A DNA stretch of 64,000 nucleotides from an uncultured Flavobacteriaceae bacterium (GTDB lineage: Bacteria > Bacteroidota > Bacteroidia > Flavobacteriales > Flavobacteriaceae): NCBI GenBank assembly GCA_947500525.1, contig CANMSH010000002.1, positions 310,001 to 374,000 on the forward strand, read 5' to 3'. Positions within the stretch are counted from its first letter, which is position 1. Every line of letters begins with the position of its first letter. Made by a program: the position numbers and the translations under genes. This document shows, piece after piece, positions 35,870-43,924 of this stretch. The notes under the pieces were generated by a model, which was not told where the DNA came from, searched no databases, and saw nothing but the letters and a program-made list of their open reading frames with translations.

Positions 35870-36460
35870 ATGAAGAAAATCACGAGTCATTTATTGATGC
35901 TATTGTTTGTGTCACTTGCGCTATTTAGTTGTAGTGATGATGACAAAATTGATAGAGAGACACTAACAGTTAAAGGTACATTTGAAGGTACTAATTACGA
36001 AAAAGATTTTACGGTAGACGCCGATGATATTTTTACAGATACAGAAGGCTTTACATTCGAATTGACTTGGGAAACTCAAGAAAATACTAGTTTTGATGTT
36101 GATTTTTTTGCAGATGCACAAGCAACTGGAGGAGATTTCAATACTGGTTTTGATTTGAATTATACCAGAGGAGTTACAATGCCTGAGATTGTTACTGTAA
36201 CAAATGCGAGTAGCGATACTTTTGGTAAAACTCACATTAATTTATACAGCAGCTCAGAAGATACTATTACTTACACACTTAGAATTAAGAGAATTTCAAA
36301 TAATGAAATTGTAAAAACGGTGAGCGGTAGTGTACAATCTACATCAGATGGTGTTGATAATGCTTCCTTAATTGGTAGTATTCATAACACAAGATCGCAT
36401 GGATTTAAGATACTTGGTGATTTTGTGAAAGTTGGTAATAAATTCTATTTCTCATATTAA
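35870..36460 (+). CDS. Hypothetical lipoprotein
   Basis: 196 residues. ATG at 35870 begins MKKITSHLLMLLFVSLALFSC, a lipobox with Cys21 as the lipidation site, followed by acidic SDDDK. An ATG at 35792 is rejected because it overlaps the -7 element. The mature part is strand-rich ('VKGTFEGTNYEKDFTVDADDI...FELTWETQENTSF') and looks like one or two small beta-sandwich domains. Terminator at 36481. Function unknown. Confidence 0.75.
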   Translation: MKKITSHLLMLLFVSLALFSCSDDDKIDRETLTVKGTFEGTNYEKDFTVDADDIFTDTEGFTFELTWETQENTSFDVDFFADAQATGGDFNTGFDLNYTRGVTMPEIVTVTNASSDTFGKTHINLYSSSEDTITYTLRIKRISNNEIVKTVSGSVQSTSDGVDNASLIGSIHNTRSHGFKILGDFVKVGNKFYFSY

Positions 36461-36480
36461 TTGAGACATTTTTATAAACA

Positions 36481-36512
36481 AAAAAAGGAAGTCAATTAGA
36501 CTTCCTTTTTTT
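36481..36512 (+). terminator. Rho-independent terminator after the lipoprotein gene
   Basis: An A-run plus GGAAGTC, loop AATTA, then GACTTCC plus a T-run, 20 bases after the stop. The A and T runs make it symmetric, so it can act on both strands. Confidence 0.88.
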
Positions 36513-36637
36513 GTTTTTGACAAAGCCAAAGTATTGATTTTTGACTTAAGATATTCAATTCTATAAATATCAGGTATACTAAACCTCATGATCTTTCGTT
36601 TTTGTAAGAGTATAAAACAAATCCCCCTACATGTTTT

Positions 36638-37300
36638 ATGAATTTCAACAGTATGGGACAATTCTTTAGTTTTATTAAAAAAAGAATCTTTTTCTTTTTT
36701 ATTCTTTTCAGTGGCTTCTCAGTTTATGGTCAATTTTATCATGGTATTGAAATCGGTTCGAGTATAACCAATGCCGATTTTATGATGGATACCTCTAGAG
36801 AACCTAAGAGTTCACTTGGCTTTAGTCTAGGATATGCCGCAGAGCGAGATCTTTCGGAGAGTGTATATGTAAAAGTGGCGGTACTCGCTACTAAGAGAAG
36901 CTTTAATGCCAACAACATACGTGGAATTAATACATCAAAGGAGAAATGGGGTTTGAATGTAATTGAAATCCCTATTAACCTAGGTTATTATTTGAATTAT
37001 AACAATCGGAATTTCCAAATCTTCGTTGAAGGTGGGCTGAATGTCGATTACAATATGAGAGGCTTCATAAAGAATGATGATGAAACTATTACCTTAGATA
37101 TAGGAAATGAAGGTAGCGTGAATAGAATTTCTACGGGTGTAAATGTGGGTGTAGGATTGTTATTCTCTAAGCGTACCAAGGTGAGGTTGTACTATTACAA
37201 TGGCCTGACAAATGTTTTAACTACAGAAAATGATCAGTGGAAAAACAAAGCTATTGGCATTTCATTGAATTACTTTTTAAAGAAAAGAGAACCGTATTAA
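36638..37300 (+). CDS. Outer-membrane beta-barrel protein (PorT-like)
   Basis: 220 residues. Signal peptide through about 31 (LFSGFSVYGQF), beta-strands from there to the end with 'GIEIGSSI', 'SSLGFSLGYAAERDLS', 'VIEIPINLGYYLNY', 'IFVEGGLNVDYN' and 'VNVGVGLLF'. This matches the porT/OMP_b-brl-like family of small barrels. ATG at 36653 is an alternative start. Converges with the DoxX-like gene at 37312. Confidence 0.75.
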   Translation: MNFNSMGQFFSFIKKRIFFFFILFSGFSVYGQFYHGIEIGSSITNADFMMDTSREPKSSLGFSLGYAAERDLSESVYVKVAVLATKRSFNANNIRGINTSKEKWGLNVIEIPINLGYYLNYNNRNFQIFVEGGLNVDYNMRGFIKNDDETITLDIGNEGSVNRISTGVNVGVGLLFSKRTKVRLYYYNGLTNVLTTENDQWKNKAIGISLNYFLKKREPY

Positions 37301-37311
37301 TATGTTCTAAA

Positions 37312-38295
37312 CTAGTGTCTATAGTTCTTGGTGATATTTACAAGTTGCAATTGTAGCGAATCATTTTTTAAAATTAAGGTATCTTTTTTCAGTTCATAAT
37401 TGAAAAGGGTGTCATAGGGTAAAGAGTTTCTTTCTTTATTGTAGTGCGCTATAATATCCGTTCTAATTGATTTCAAATTCTCTTCAGAAACATCTAACTT
37501 ATCAATACTATCTTGCACAATGAAGGCCCCAGTTTCTGTATAACACTTTGCATTTATTTTTAACGTTTTCTCGGTTTCATTGAGCACATATTGACCGTAA
37601 TAAAAATTATCAAAAAAATCTTTTATTTTTAGCTGCTGATGACTCCCCATGAACAATTTAAAATATCTATCTGATGACGTGGAAGTAGCTTTCCAAATAC
37701 CATTGAGTTCATGATCTTTCAAGTACTTAGTCTTAATATCTTTTATATATGAAAAGGCAAAAAACAGCATTAATGGAATTAATAAGAGTTTGGACCAATA
37801 CAGTTTTTTAAATTTTTCAGGAAGCAAAGTCGATACCGATGCCTCTTTGCTATCAGTTTTGAAGAATAATTTGGCATAGGAACGCCATTCAGAAAATAGT
37901 AGAAATAAGCCGAGTATCATTAAGATTACTGAGAATAACATGGCTCCATCTATTTCATAAAAATAATTAATAAGTACAATGTTTGATATCATACTTAAAA
38001 ACAAGATAACTCCTGCTCTCATTGTCTTTCTAAACAATAAAAGTAATCCAATGAGTATTTGTAGAGCAGCAATGATCAATCCATAGGTTCTAGAGTAGCC
38101 AAAGTAATTCCAGGTTAACATAAAACCGTTAAAATGGTCGATTGCTTCATCTGCTAAGTACACGGGTCCTAAATCAAACTGAGTTTTGAAAATTTTAGCA
38201 AAAGCATAGGCAAACATCTGGTAAGCTAGGTAATATCTGCAAGCTACTTGCAATATATTCAACCATTCATTTTTAATGTAATTCTTTATATTCAT
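37312..38295 (-). CDS. DoxX-like membrane protein with C-terminal soluble domain
   Basis: 327 residues. ATG at 38295 (MNIKNYIKNEWLNIL) is preferred; an upstream ATG at 38367 would overlap the next gene. About six membrane segments run to residue 180, with 'YLAYQMFAYAFAKIFKTQF' typical of DoxX-like proteins. A C-terminal domain of about 120 residues follows ('WKATSTSSDRYFKLFMGSHQQ'). The stop of the upstream sterol-desaturase-like gene lies 10 bases before this start, so they form an operon. Role unknown. Confidence 0.65.
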   Translation of the reverse strand: MNIKNYIKNEWLNILQVACRYYLAYQMFAYAFAKIFKTQFDLGPVYLADEAIDHFNGFMLTWNYFGYSRTYGLIIAALQILIGLLLLFRKTMRAGVILFLSMISNIVLINYFYEIDGAMLFSVILMILGLFLLFSEWRSYAKLFFKTDSKEASVSTLLPEKFKKLYWSKLLLIPLMLFFAFSYIKDIKTKYLKDHELNGIWKATSTSSDRYFKLFMGSHQQLKIKDFFDNFYYGQYVLNETEKTLKINAKCYTETGAFIVQDSIDKLDVSEENLKSIRTDIIAHYNKERNSLPYDTLFNYELKKDTLILKNDSLQLQLVNITKNYRH

Positions 38296-38305
38296 ATACC
38301 GCAGA

Positions 38306-39196
38306 TTAAGTATCCTTATTTTTCCATTCTTTTCGTATGTCATCCGATAAGAGTCCGGTTCCATCATGTTTCCATCCGGGTGGTTTTATAAGATATTTCA
38401 ATTTGTTTAACACAGAAGTTTTAGATAAAAAAACATCTGAAAACATGTCTATCCATTCATGAAATGCTACATATAATGGATTAAATGATGAGATGTTTTT
38501 CACCAAACCGTATCTAGTCTTTTCTAACTCTGGTTCGAAAGAACCGAATAACTTGTCCCAAAAAATGAAGATCCCTGCATGATTACGATCTAAATACTGC
38601 GGATTTGTAGCGTGATGCACTCTATGGTGCGAAGGCGTATTGAATATTGCTTCAAACCATTTTGGCATTTTTTTTATGAACTCGGTATGAATCCAATATT
38701 GATAAATTAAACTAATTGACATTTGAGCGAGGATCATTGCAGGGTGAAAACCTAAAAAGGGTAGAGGCAACCAAAAAACAAAAGCTAAAAATCCTCCCGT
38801 CCATGTTTGACGTAATGCTGTACTCAAGTTATACTTCTGAGATGAATGATGTACCACATGAGAGGCCCAAAAAAAACGACTTTCATGACTTATTCGATGA
38901 AACCAATAATAAGCAAAATCGTCCACAAAAAGTATCAAAACCCACGCCCACCAAGAGAATGGAATAGTGCTAAAACGGAAGTTATGATAAACATATATAA
39001 AAACGGCAAAGACCAAAGCTTTACTCAAAATCCCTAAAAAAACATTGCCAAGACCCATGCTTATAGATGTTATGGCATCTTTAGTTTCGTAAGCATTCGC
39101 TTTCTCTTTAACATCAACAACTATTTCAATGATCAGAGTTACCAAAAAAAAAGGAATTGCATATAAAATAAGATCAGGTATTTCGGGTATTTCCAT
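38306..39196 (-). CDS. Sterol desaturase / fatty acid hydroxylase-family protein
   Basis: Di-iron membrane oxygenase that hydroxylates or desaturates lipids. 296 residues, four or five membrane helices. The metal-binding histidine clusters 'WFHRISHESRFFWASHVVHHSSQKYN' and 'HRVHHATNPQYLDRNHAGIF' are complete. Its substrate in this organism is unknown. Cotranscribed with the DoxX-like gene just downstream. Confidence 0.85.
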   Translation of the reverse strand: MEIPEIPDLILYAIPFFLVTLIIEIVVDVKEKANAYETKDAITSISMGLGNVFLGILSKALVFAVFIYVYHNFRFSTIPFSWWAWVLILFVDDFAYYWFHRISHESRFFWASHVVHHSSQKYNLSTALRQTWTGGFLAFVFWLPLPFLGFHPAMILAQMSISLIYQYWIHTEFIKKMPKWFEAIFNTPSHHRVHHATNPQYLDRNHAGIFIFWDKLFGSFEPELEKTRYGLVKNISSFNPLYVAFHEWIDMFSDVFLSKTSVLNKLKYLIKPPGWKHDGTGLLSDDIRKEWKNKDT

Positions 39197-39279
39197 GAAC
39201 TGTTGTTTTGCAATTTTTAATGTTGCTCAATTTACTAAATTTAATAGAGATTTGTAGGGTAATAAATAAATTAATATCG

Positions 39280-39287
39280 TATATTTG
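39280..39287 (+). promoter_or_regulatory. rpsF operon -7 element
   Basis: TATATTTG matches TAnnTTTG exactly, 33 bases before the rpsF ATG. The best TTTG upstream is 25 bases away, longer than the usual 19 to 21. Confidence 0.6.
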
Positions 39288-39320
39288 CACGCTTAAAAAT
39301 AAACAATTAAAATTTCAATT

Positions 39321-39662
39321 ATGAATCATTACGAAACTGTTTTCATTTTGAATCCCGTTTTATCTGATACTCAGGTAAAGGAAACAGTAAAGAAGTTTGA
39401 AGACTACTTGGTTTCTAAAGGTGCCGAAATGACTCACAAAGAAGATTGGGGCTTAAAAAAATTAGCGTATCCAATCCAAAAGAAAAAAACTGGCTTTTAT
39501 CATTTATTTGAGTACAAAGTTGCCGGTGAAGTTATTGCTCCTTTTGAATTAGAATTTAGAAGAGATGATAGTATCATGCGTTATTTAACGGTATCGTTGG
39601 ATAAACATGCTGCTGCTTGGGCAGAAGTTAGAAAAGAACGTGTTAAAGCAACTAAAAACTAA
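39321..39662 (+). CDS. rpsF: 30S ribosomal protein S6
   Basis: 113 residues. 'MNHYETVFILNPVLSDTQVKETVKKFEDYL' and 'KKTGFYHLFEYK' are characteristic of S6. It binds 16S rRNA together with S18. First gene of the rpsF-rpsR-rplI operon, with 3 bases before rpsR. Confidence 0.96.
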   Translation: MNHYETVFILNPVLSDTQVKETVKKFEDYLVSKGAEMTHKEDWGLKKLAYPIQKKKTGFYHLFEYKVAGEVIAPFELEFRRDDSIMRYLTVSLDKHAAAWAEVRKERVKATKN

Positions 39663-39665
39663 GGT

Positions 39666-39962
39666 ATGGCATCGATAGATCAACAAGCAAAAGAAGGAAA
39701 CAAAGCTGAGATTAGATATTTAACTCCGTTAGATATTGACACAAAGCAAAAAGTGAAGTACTGTCGTTTTAAGAAAAATGGCATTAAGTATATCGATTAT
39801 AAAGATGCTGACTTTTTAATGTACTTAGTAAATGAACAAGGTAAAATTTTACCACGTCGTTTAACAGGGACTTCATTAAAATATCAACGTAAAGTATCTC
39901 AGGCAATAAAAAGAGCGCGTCATTTGGCATTAATGCCATATGTAGGTGATATGTTAAAATAA
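39666..39962 (+). CDS. rpsR: 30S ribosomal protein S18
   Basis: 98 residues. '[30 protein letters not shown]' and '[34 protein letters not shown]' are S18. The N-terminal extension before residue 17 is longer than in E. coli. Middle gene of the ribosomal operon. Confidence 0.96.
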   Translation: MASIDQQAKEGNKAEIRYLTPLDIDTKQKVKYCRFKKNGIKYIDYKDADFLMYLVNEQGKILPRRLTGTSLKYQRKVSQAIKRARHLALMPYVGDMLK

Positions 39963-39976
39963 TTAAAGAAACAATT

Positions 39977-40429
39977 ATGGAACTTATATTAAAGAAAGAC
40001 GTAGCAAATTTAGGATTTCAAGACGATGTAGTATCTGTGAAGAACGGTTACGGACGTAATTTTTTAATCCCACAAGGATATGCAGTATTAGCAACTAGTT
40101 CTGCAAAAAAAGTGTTGGCTGAAAATTTAAAGCAAAGAGCTTATAAAGAAGCAAGCGTTATAAAAGAAGCAACCAAGGTAGCAGATGCTATTAAGACGTT
40201 AGAGATTAAAATCGCAGCTAAAACTGGTGATGGAGATAAATTGTTTGGTTCAGTAAGTAATGCTGATGTAGCTGAAGCTATTGCCAAGGCAGGAAATGAA
40301 ATAGATAAGAAGTTTATTACTGTTTCTGGTGGTTTGGTAAAAAGATTAGGTAAATACAACGCCAAAGTACGTTTACATAGAGATGTAATTTTTGACTTAC
40401 CATTTGAAGTGGTAGGAGATAAGAAATAA
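39977..40429 (+). CDS. rplI: 50S ribosomal protein L9
   Basis: 150 residues. 'MELILKKDVANLGFQDDVVSVKNGYGRNFLIPQGYAVLAT' is the L9 signature, followed by the long helix and C-terminal domain ('KLFGSVSNADVAEAIA', 'GKYNAKVRLHRDV'). Last gene of the operon, with a terminator at 40463. Confidence 0.96.
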   Translation: MELILKKDVANLGFQDDVVSVKNGYGRNFLIPQGYAVLATSSAKKVLAENLKQRAYKEASVIKEATKVADAIKTLEIKIAAKTGDGDKLFGSVSNADVAEAIAKAGNEIDKKFITVSGGLVKRLGKYNAKVRLHRDVIFDLPFEVVGDKK

Positions 40430-40462
40430 AGATATTGCAAAGAAATAGCAATAGTAAATTTT

Positions 40463-40490
40463 AAAAGCCGTTCGTTTTGAGCGGCTTTTT
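40463..40490 (+). terminator. Terminator of the rpsF-rpsR-rplI operon
   Basis: AAAAGCCG and CGGCTTTT form the stem, with inner pairs TTC/GAG (one G-T wobble), then a T-run. 34 bases after the rplI stop. Confidence 0.88.
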
Positions 40491-40531
40491 CTTATTTTTT
40501 ATGATAAAATTGATTAGAAATACTATTCAAA

Positions 40532-41005
40532 ATGAAGTATAGACAATTAAGTAAGGAACAATTCGAAGCACTACACAAAGAATTTGCACAATTCCTAGCG
40601 ACACAACAAATAGATGTAAAGGAATGGGTGAGCATTAAACAAAATAAGCCTGAGATGGCTGACGAAGAACTGAATCTTTTTAGTGATGTGGTATGGGATG
40701 ATGCGTTGACCAAGACGAAATACTTAGAGCATTTTTCAAAAACAAATATAAATTTGTTTAAATGCGAAGAGAAAATGATCTCGAGAATAGTAGTAGAAAT
40801 TAGCAAAAGTAATTTTGATTTTTTTAACGCCACCGATTATAATTGGTTCATCGATAATACAAATGATTCGTCAGTACAATTTTTAAAAGGGTCAAAGAAA
40901 TATACCAAAGAGCGCAACCTTGAGTTGTTTGATCTTGTAGAAAAAGGAAGTGTTATTTCAGACGGTAAGTTATACGAAAGCCTCTTTCAATTGATATCAA
41001 GGTAA
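40532..41005 (+). CDS. Conserved hypothetical flavobacterial protein (DUF6495-like)
   Basis: 157 residues, soluble, no signal peptide. The start 'MKYRQLSKEQFEALHKEFAQFLATQQIDVKEW' and 'LFSDVVWDDALTKTKYLEHFSK' resemble a family common in flavobacteria that I recall as DUF6495. No enzymatic motif seen. Converges with the gene at 41014. Confidence 0.6.
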   Translation: MKYRQLSKEQFEALHKEFAQFLATQQIDVKEWVSIKQNKPEMADEELNLFSDVVWDDALTKTKYLEHFSKTNINLFKCEEKMISRIVVEISKSNFDFFNATDYNWFIDNTNDSSVQFLKGSKKYTKERNLELFDLVEKGSVISDGKLYESLFQLISR

Positions 41006-41013
41006 ACAATAGT

Positions 41014-41604
41014 TTAAATCGCTTGTAACTTGAACAATTTACCAGAACTTATTGCTTTAATAATCTTTTTGCCTCTATTTTGATAACCAATACTGCTATC
41101 AGGTAAATTTCGTTCTATTTGCAGAATTAGTTCTGGATGAATCCAATCATACTCTGTTCCTAATAGGTAAAGTGCATACATTGAATGTGCCTGAATTGCT
41201 ATGGCTCTATTTTCGATCATCCAGTCAAAACAACGCTCTATAAACTTTTCAAAAATTTCATGAGATAGTCGATCAATATAAACGGGATTTATTTTTATAA
41301 AATACTGTACAGTAAGCATTTCAATTATTTTAGCTGAAGCTCTAGATGAACCGTCAAATTTAAGCTTAGCAACCAAGTCACTAAATACCTCAAGAGAGGG
41401 AAGTATGACACGTAAATCTTTCTTACAGGCCAACTCAAGAATTCTAGCCGAAAAGTTAGAATTTTCATCTTCTGCTAATGCCATATTATCTAATAAAATA
41501 GACACAAACTCATTTTGTTCCAAGACAGCATGAACCAGTATCGGACGATTTTTATAATCTCGCGATTCACTTTTCAGTATAGATATGAATTCATTTCTAG
41601 TCAT
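41014..41604 (-). CDS. Hypothetical HEAT-like helical protein
   Basis: 196 residues, all-helical, no motifs beyond repeats of paired helices ('NFSARILELACKKDLRVILPSLEVFSDLVAKLKFDGSSRASAKIIEML'), which look HEAT-like. Relatives are sometimes labelled adenylosuccinate lyase, but no lyase motif is present. It overlaps the sirtuin gene by 8 bases, so the two are translationally coupled. Confidence 0.55.
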   Translation of the reverse strand: MTRNEFISILKSESRDYKNRPILVHAVLEQNEFVSILLDNMALAEDENSNFSARILELACKKDLRVILPSLEVFSDLVAKLKFDGSSRASAKIIEMLTVQYFIKINPVYIDRLSHEIFEKFIERCFDWMIENRAIAIQAHSMYALYLLGTEYDWIHPELILQIERNLPDSSIGYQNRGKKIIKAISSGKLFKLQAI

Positions 41605-42283
41605 GTAAGTAGTGCTCTATCAGATGTTCAACACCTTTTGTTGCTTTTTCTTTAATTACAGTTAAATTATCAAAGCTTCCTTGCGATACAGAAGGGTTAG
41701 GGTCAATGAAAAAAATAGGAACATGAGATTGCACATAATTAATTAAACTAGCTGCAGGATATACTTGCATGGATGTGCCAATAATAATTAAAATATCTGC
41801 TTGACTTGTAATTTCAATGGCGCTATCCAACATAGGAACGGCTTCACCAAACCAAACAATATGTGGCCTTAATTGTGCACCTTCTTCGCATAAATCACCA
41901 AGCACAATATCTTCTTTCCTTTCATATATACGTTGTTCGTTTCGTGTACTTCGTGCTTTTAACAATTCTCCATGTAAATGAAGAATAGTAGAGCTTCCGG
42001 CTCTTTCATGCAAATCATCTACGTTTTGTGTAATAATAGTGACATCATAATTCTCTTCTAAGCTTGCCAAAGCAATATGAGCGCTGTTTGGAGCAACTTG
42101 CAAAAGTTGTCTTCGCCTTTGATTGTAGAAGTCAAGTACTAACTCCGGATTCTCATGAAAACCTTGAGGAGAAGCTACTTCCATTACATCATGACCTTCC
42201 CATAATCCATCAGAATCTCTAAAGGTGTTGATTCCGCTTTCTGCGCTCATACCCGCACCAGTTAGAATAACTATTTTTTGCAT
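41597..42283 (-). CDS. cobB: Class III (SIRT5-like) sirtuin without a visible zinc site
   Basis: NAD-dependent protein lysine deacylase. 228 residues. NAD motifs 'GAGMSAESGI' (9-18) and 'TQNVDDLHERAGS' (85-97); catalytic His104 in 'HLHGEL'. Tyr53 and Arg56 ('FYNQRRR') form the Y-x-x-R acyl-lysine pocket of desuccinylases/demalonylases. The zinc-binding four-cysteine module normally after the catalytic histidine is absent; only Cys132 remains in 'GDLCEEGAQLRPHIVWFGE'. The HEAT-like gene overlaps its 3' end. Confidence 0.88.
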   Translation of the reverse strand: MQKIVILTGAGMSAESGINTFRDSDGLWEGHDVMEVASPQGFHENPELVLDFYNQRRRQLLQVAPNSAHIALASLEENYDVTIITQNVDDLHERAGSSTILHLHGELLKARSTRNEQRIYERKEDIVLGDLCEEGAQLRPHIVWFGEAVPMLDSAIEITSQADILIIIGTSMQVYPAASLINYVQSHVPIFFIDPNPSVSQGSFDNLTVIKEKATKGVEHLIEHYLHD

Positions 42284-42334
42284 ATCACTCTTGAGATTTA
42301 TTTGATTTGGGTAAATTTACCAAAAATAAGTTTT

Positions 42335-43015
42335 GTGACTGATCTGCATCTATTAAATCACCTAGAATCAATAATTACGGAAAACCGAAAAGCTACATTT
42401 GAAAGAATTTTGGAAAATCGTACTAGGCATTTTACCGTTGTACTAGAAGATATTTATCAAAAGCATAATACCAGTGCCGTCGTGCGTAGTTGTGACATAT
42501 TTGGTATTCAGGATATCCACATTATTGAGAACAAATACAATAGTTATGTTTCGAATCAAGTGGCAAAAGGCGCTCAAAAGTGGATAGATTTTAAAGAATA
42601 TAACTCTGAAGAATACAATACAGATATTTGTATTGATAGGTTAAAAAGTGAAGGCTATAAATTAGTAGCTACGACTCCTCATAACGATTCATGTATGTTG
42701 AAAGACTTTGATATTACTCAAAAAACTGCTTTCGTATTTGGTGTTGAAAAAGCAGGTGTTTCAGAAAAAATGATGCGTGAAGCAGATGGGTATTTAAAAA
42801 TACCAATGGTGGGCTTTACAGAAAGCCTCAATGTTTCTGTAGCGGTAGCGATCATATTAAATGATCTTACTACACGATTGCGAAATTCTAATGTTGAGTG
42901 GCAGCTTTCTGAATATGAAAAAAATGAAAAACGTTTAGATTGGTGTAAAAAAACCATTAATAATGTAGATCAAATAATAGAAAGGTATTATGTTGACAAT
43001 CAAAAGATAAGTTAG
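42335..43015 (+). CDS. trmH: TrmH-type tRNA (Gm18) 2'-O-methyltransferase
   Basis: SPOUT-family methyltransferase. GTG at 42335 (VTDLHLLNHLES) is preferred over the ATG at 42278, which overlaps the divergent sirtuin start. 'HFTVVLEDIYQKHNTSAVVRSCDIFGIQDI' and the knot motifs 'FVFGVEKAGVSEKMMREAD' and 'KIPMVGFTESLNVSVAVAII' are typical of TrmH. The C-terminal helix after 195 is also as in TrmH. Confidence 0.85.
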   Translation: MTDLHLLNHLESIITENRKATFERILENRTRHFTVVLEDIYQKHNTSAVVRSCDIFGIQDIHIIENKYNSYVSNQVAKGAQKWIDFKEYNSEEYNTDICIDRLKSEGYKLVATTPHNDSCMLKDFDITQKTAFVFGVEKAGVSEKMMREADGYLKIPMVGFTESLNVSVAVAIILNDLTTRLRNSNVEWQLSEYEKNEKRLDWCKKTINNVDQIIERYYVDNQKIS

Positions 43016-43110
43016 TACATAGCTCTTATCAAAAAGTCGCTAAGCCCTTTGATTATGTGTCTTGCCGTAATTCTCATCCTAGAAAAACGCGTAATTTCAA
43101 GCTAAAATGT

Positions 43111-43118
43111 TATATTTG
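43111..43118 (+). promoter_or_regulatory. Cold-shock gene -7 element
   Basis: TATATTTG matches TAnnTTTG. It is 152 bases before the ATG at 43271, implying a long 5' leader, a feature often seen in cold-shock genes. Confidence 0.45.
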
Positions 43119-43270
43119 TCTAAGTTGAAGGAATTTCTTGAAGTAAATAATTGAAATTGTTTGATGAGCTATTGGAAAAAAGCAGTGATCTTCGCAATTA
43201 ATTTTGAACATTCGTTTCGTAATTATATTTCTTCTTAAAATCTATATAATTATTAATTCTAAATATACGA

Positions 43271-43717
43271 ATGGCAAAATCGCAACAGACATACAATAAA
43301 AAAGAAAAGGAGAAGAAGCGTTTAAAGAAAAGAGAAGAGAAGCAAAAGAAAAAAGAAGCGCGTAAGGCAGAGAAAGAAGCGACAGGAGGAGGAGGCATTC
43401 CTTTTGCCTATGTAGATCATAATGGTAATTTATCTGATACCCCGCCAGATCCGAATATGAAGGTGAAAGTTGATGCTGAGAGTATTAGTTTAGATTATAA
43501 AAAAGAGCATGTAGAAGTCGATCCGATCCGTAAAGGAAAAGTGTCTTTTTTTGATACCTCTAAAGGATTTGGTTTTATCACGGATAACGAAACCCAAGAG
43601 AAATACTTCACTCACGTTAGCGGATTGATAGATCAAATTGCCGAGAACGACAAAGTACAATTTGAACTTGAAAAAGGAATGAAAGGTTTAAATGCTGTAC
43701 GTGTAAAAAAAATATGA
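43271..43717 (+). CDS. Cold-shock-domain protein with lysine-rich N-terminus
   Basis: 148 residues. Residues 1-38 are a highly charged Lys/Arg/Glu helix ('KEKEKKRLKKREEKQKKKEA'), then a Gly-rich linker. The cold-shock fold is at about 87-147, with RNA-binding motifs 'GKVSFFDTSKGFGFI' and 'KYFTHVSGL'. An RNA chaperone. The N-terminal extension is unlike E. coli CspA and may contact ribosomes or RNA. Confidence 0.88.
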   Translation: MAKSQQTYNKKEKEKKRLKKREEKQKKKEARKAEKEATGGGGIPFAYVDHNGNLSDTPPDPNMKVKVDAESISLDYKKEHVEVDPIRKGKVSFFDTSKGFGFITDNETQEKYFTHVSGLIDQIAENDKVQFELEKGMKGLNAVRVKKI

Positions 43718-43924
43718 GTTGTTTTACGCTCTAAAATTACCCAATACTAAAATCTTTTTTCATTAGTTTGAACATTCATGGTTTGTTCGAATACTCATTT
43801 TCACATCATAAAATTAGTGATTTATATATGTCTTTAGATTTTCTTTAGACTTTGTGTTTATGTTTACTTTATACTAAAATGACGAGAATACCGTTAAGTT
43901 TAATGATTATAAAGAAATATAAAT

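Noticed and set aside
41014-41604. Adenylosuccinate lyase (a label sometimes given to relatives)
   Set aside because: No lyase signature and less than half the enzyme's length; helical repeats only.
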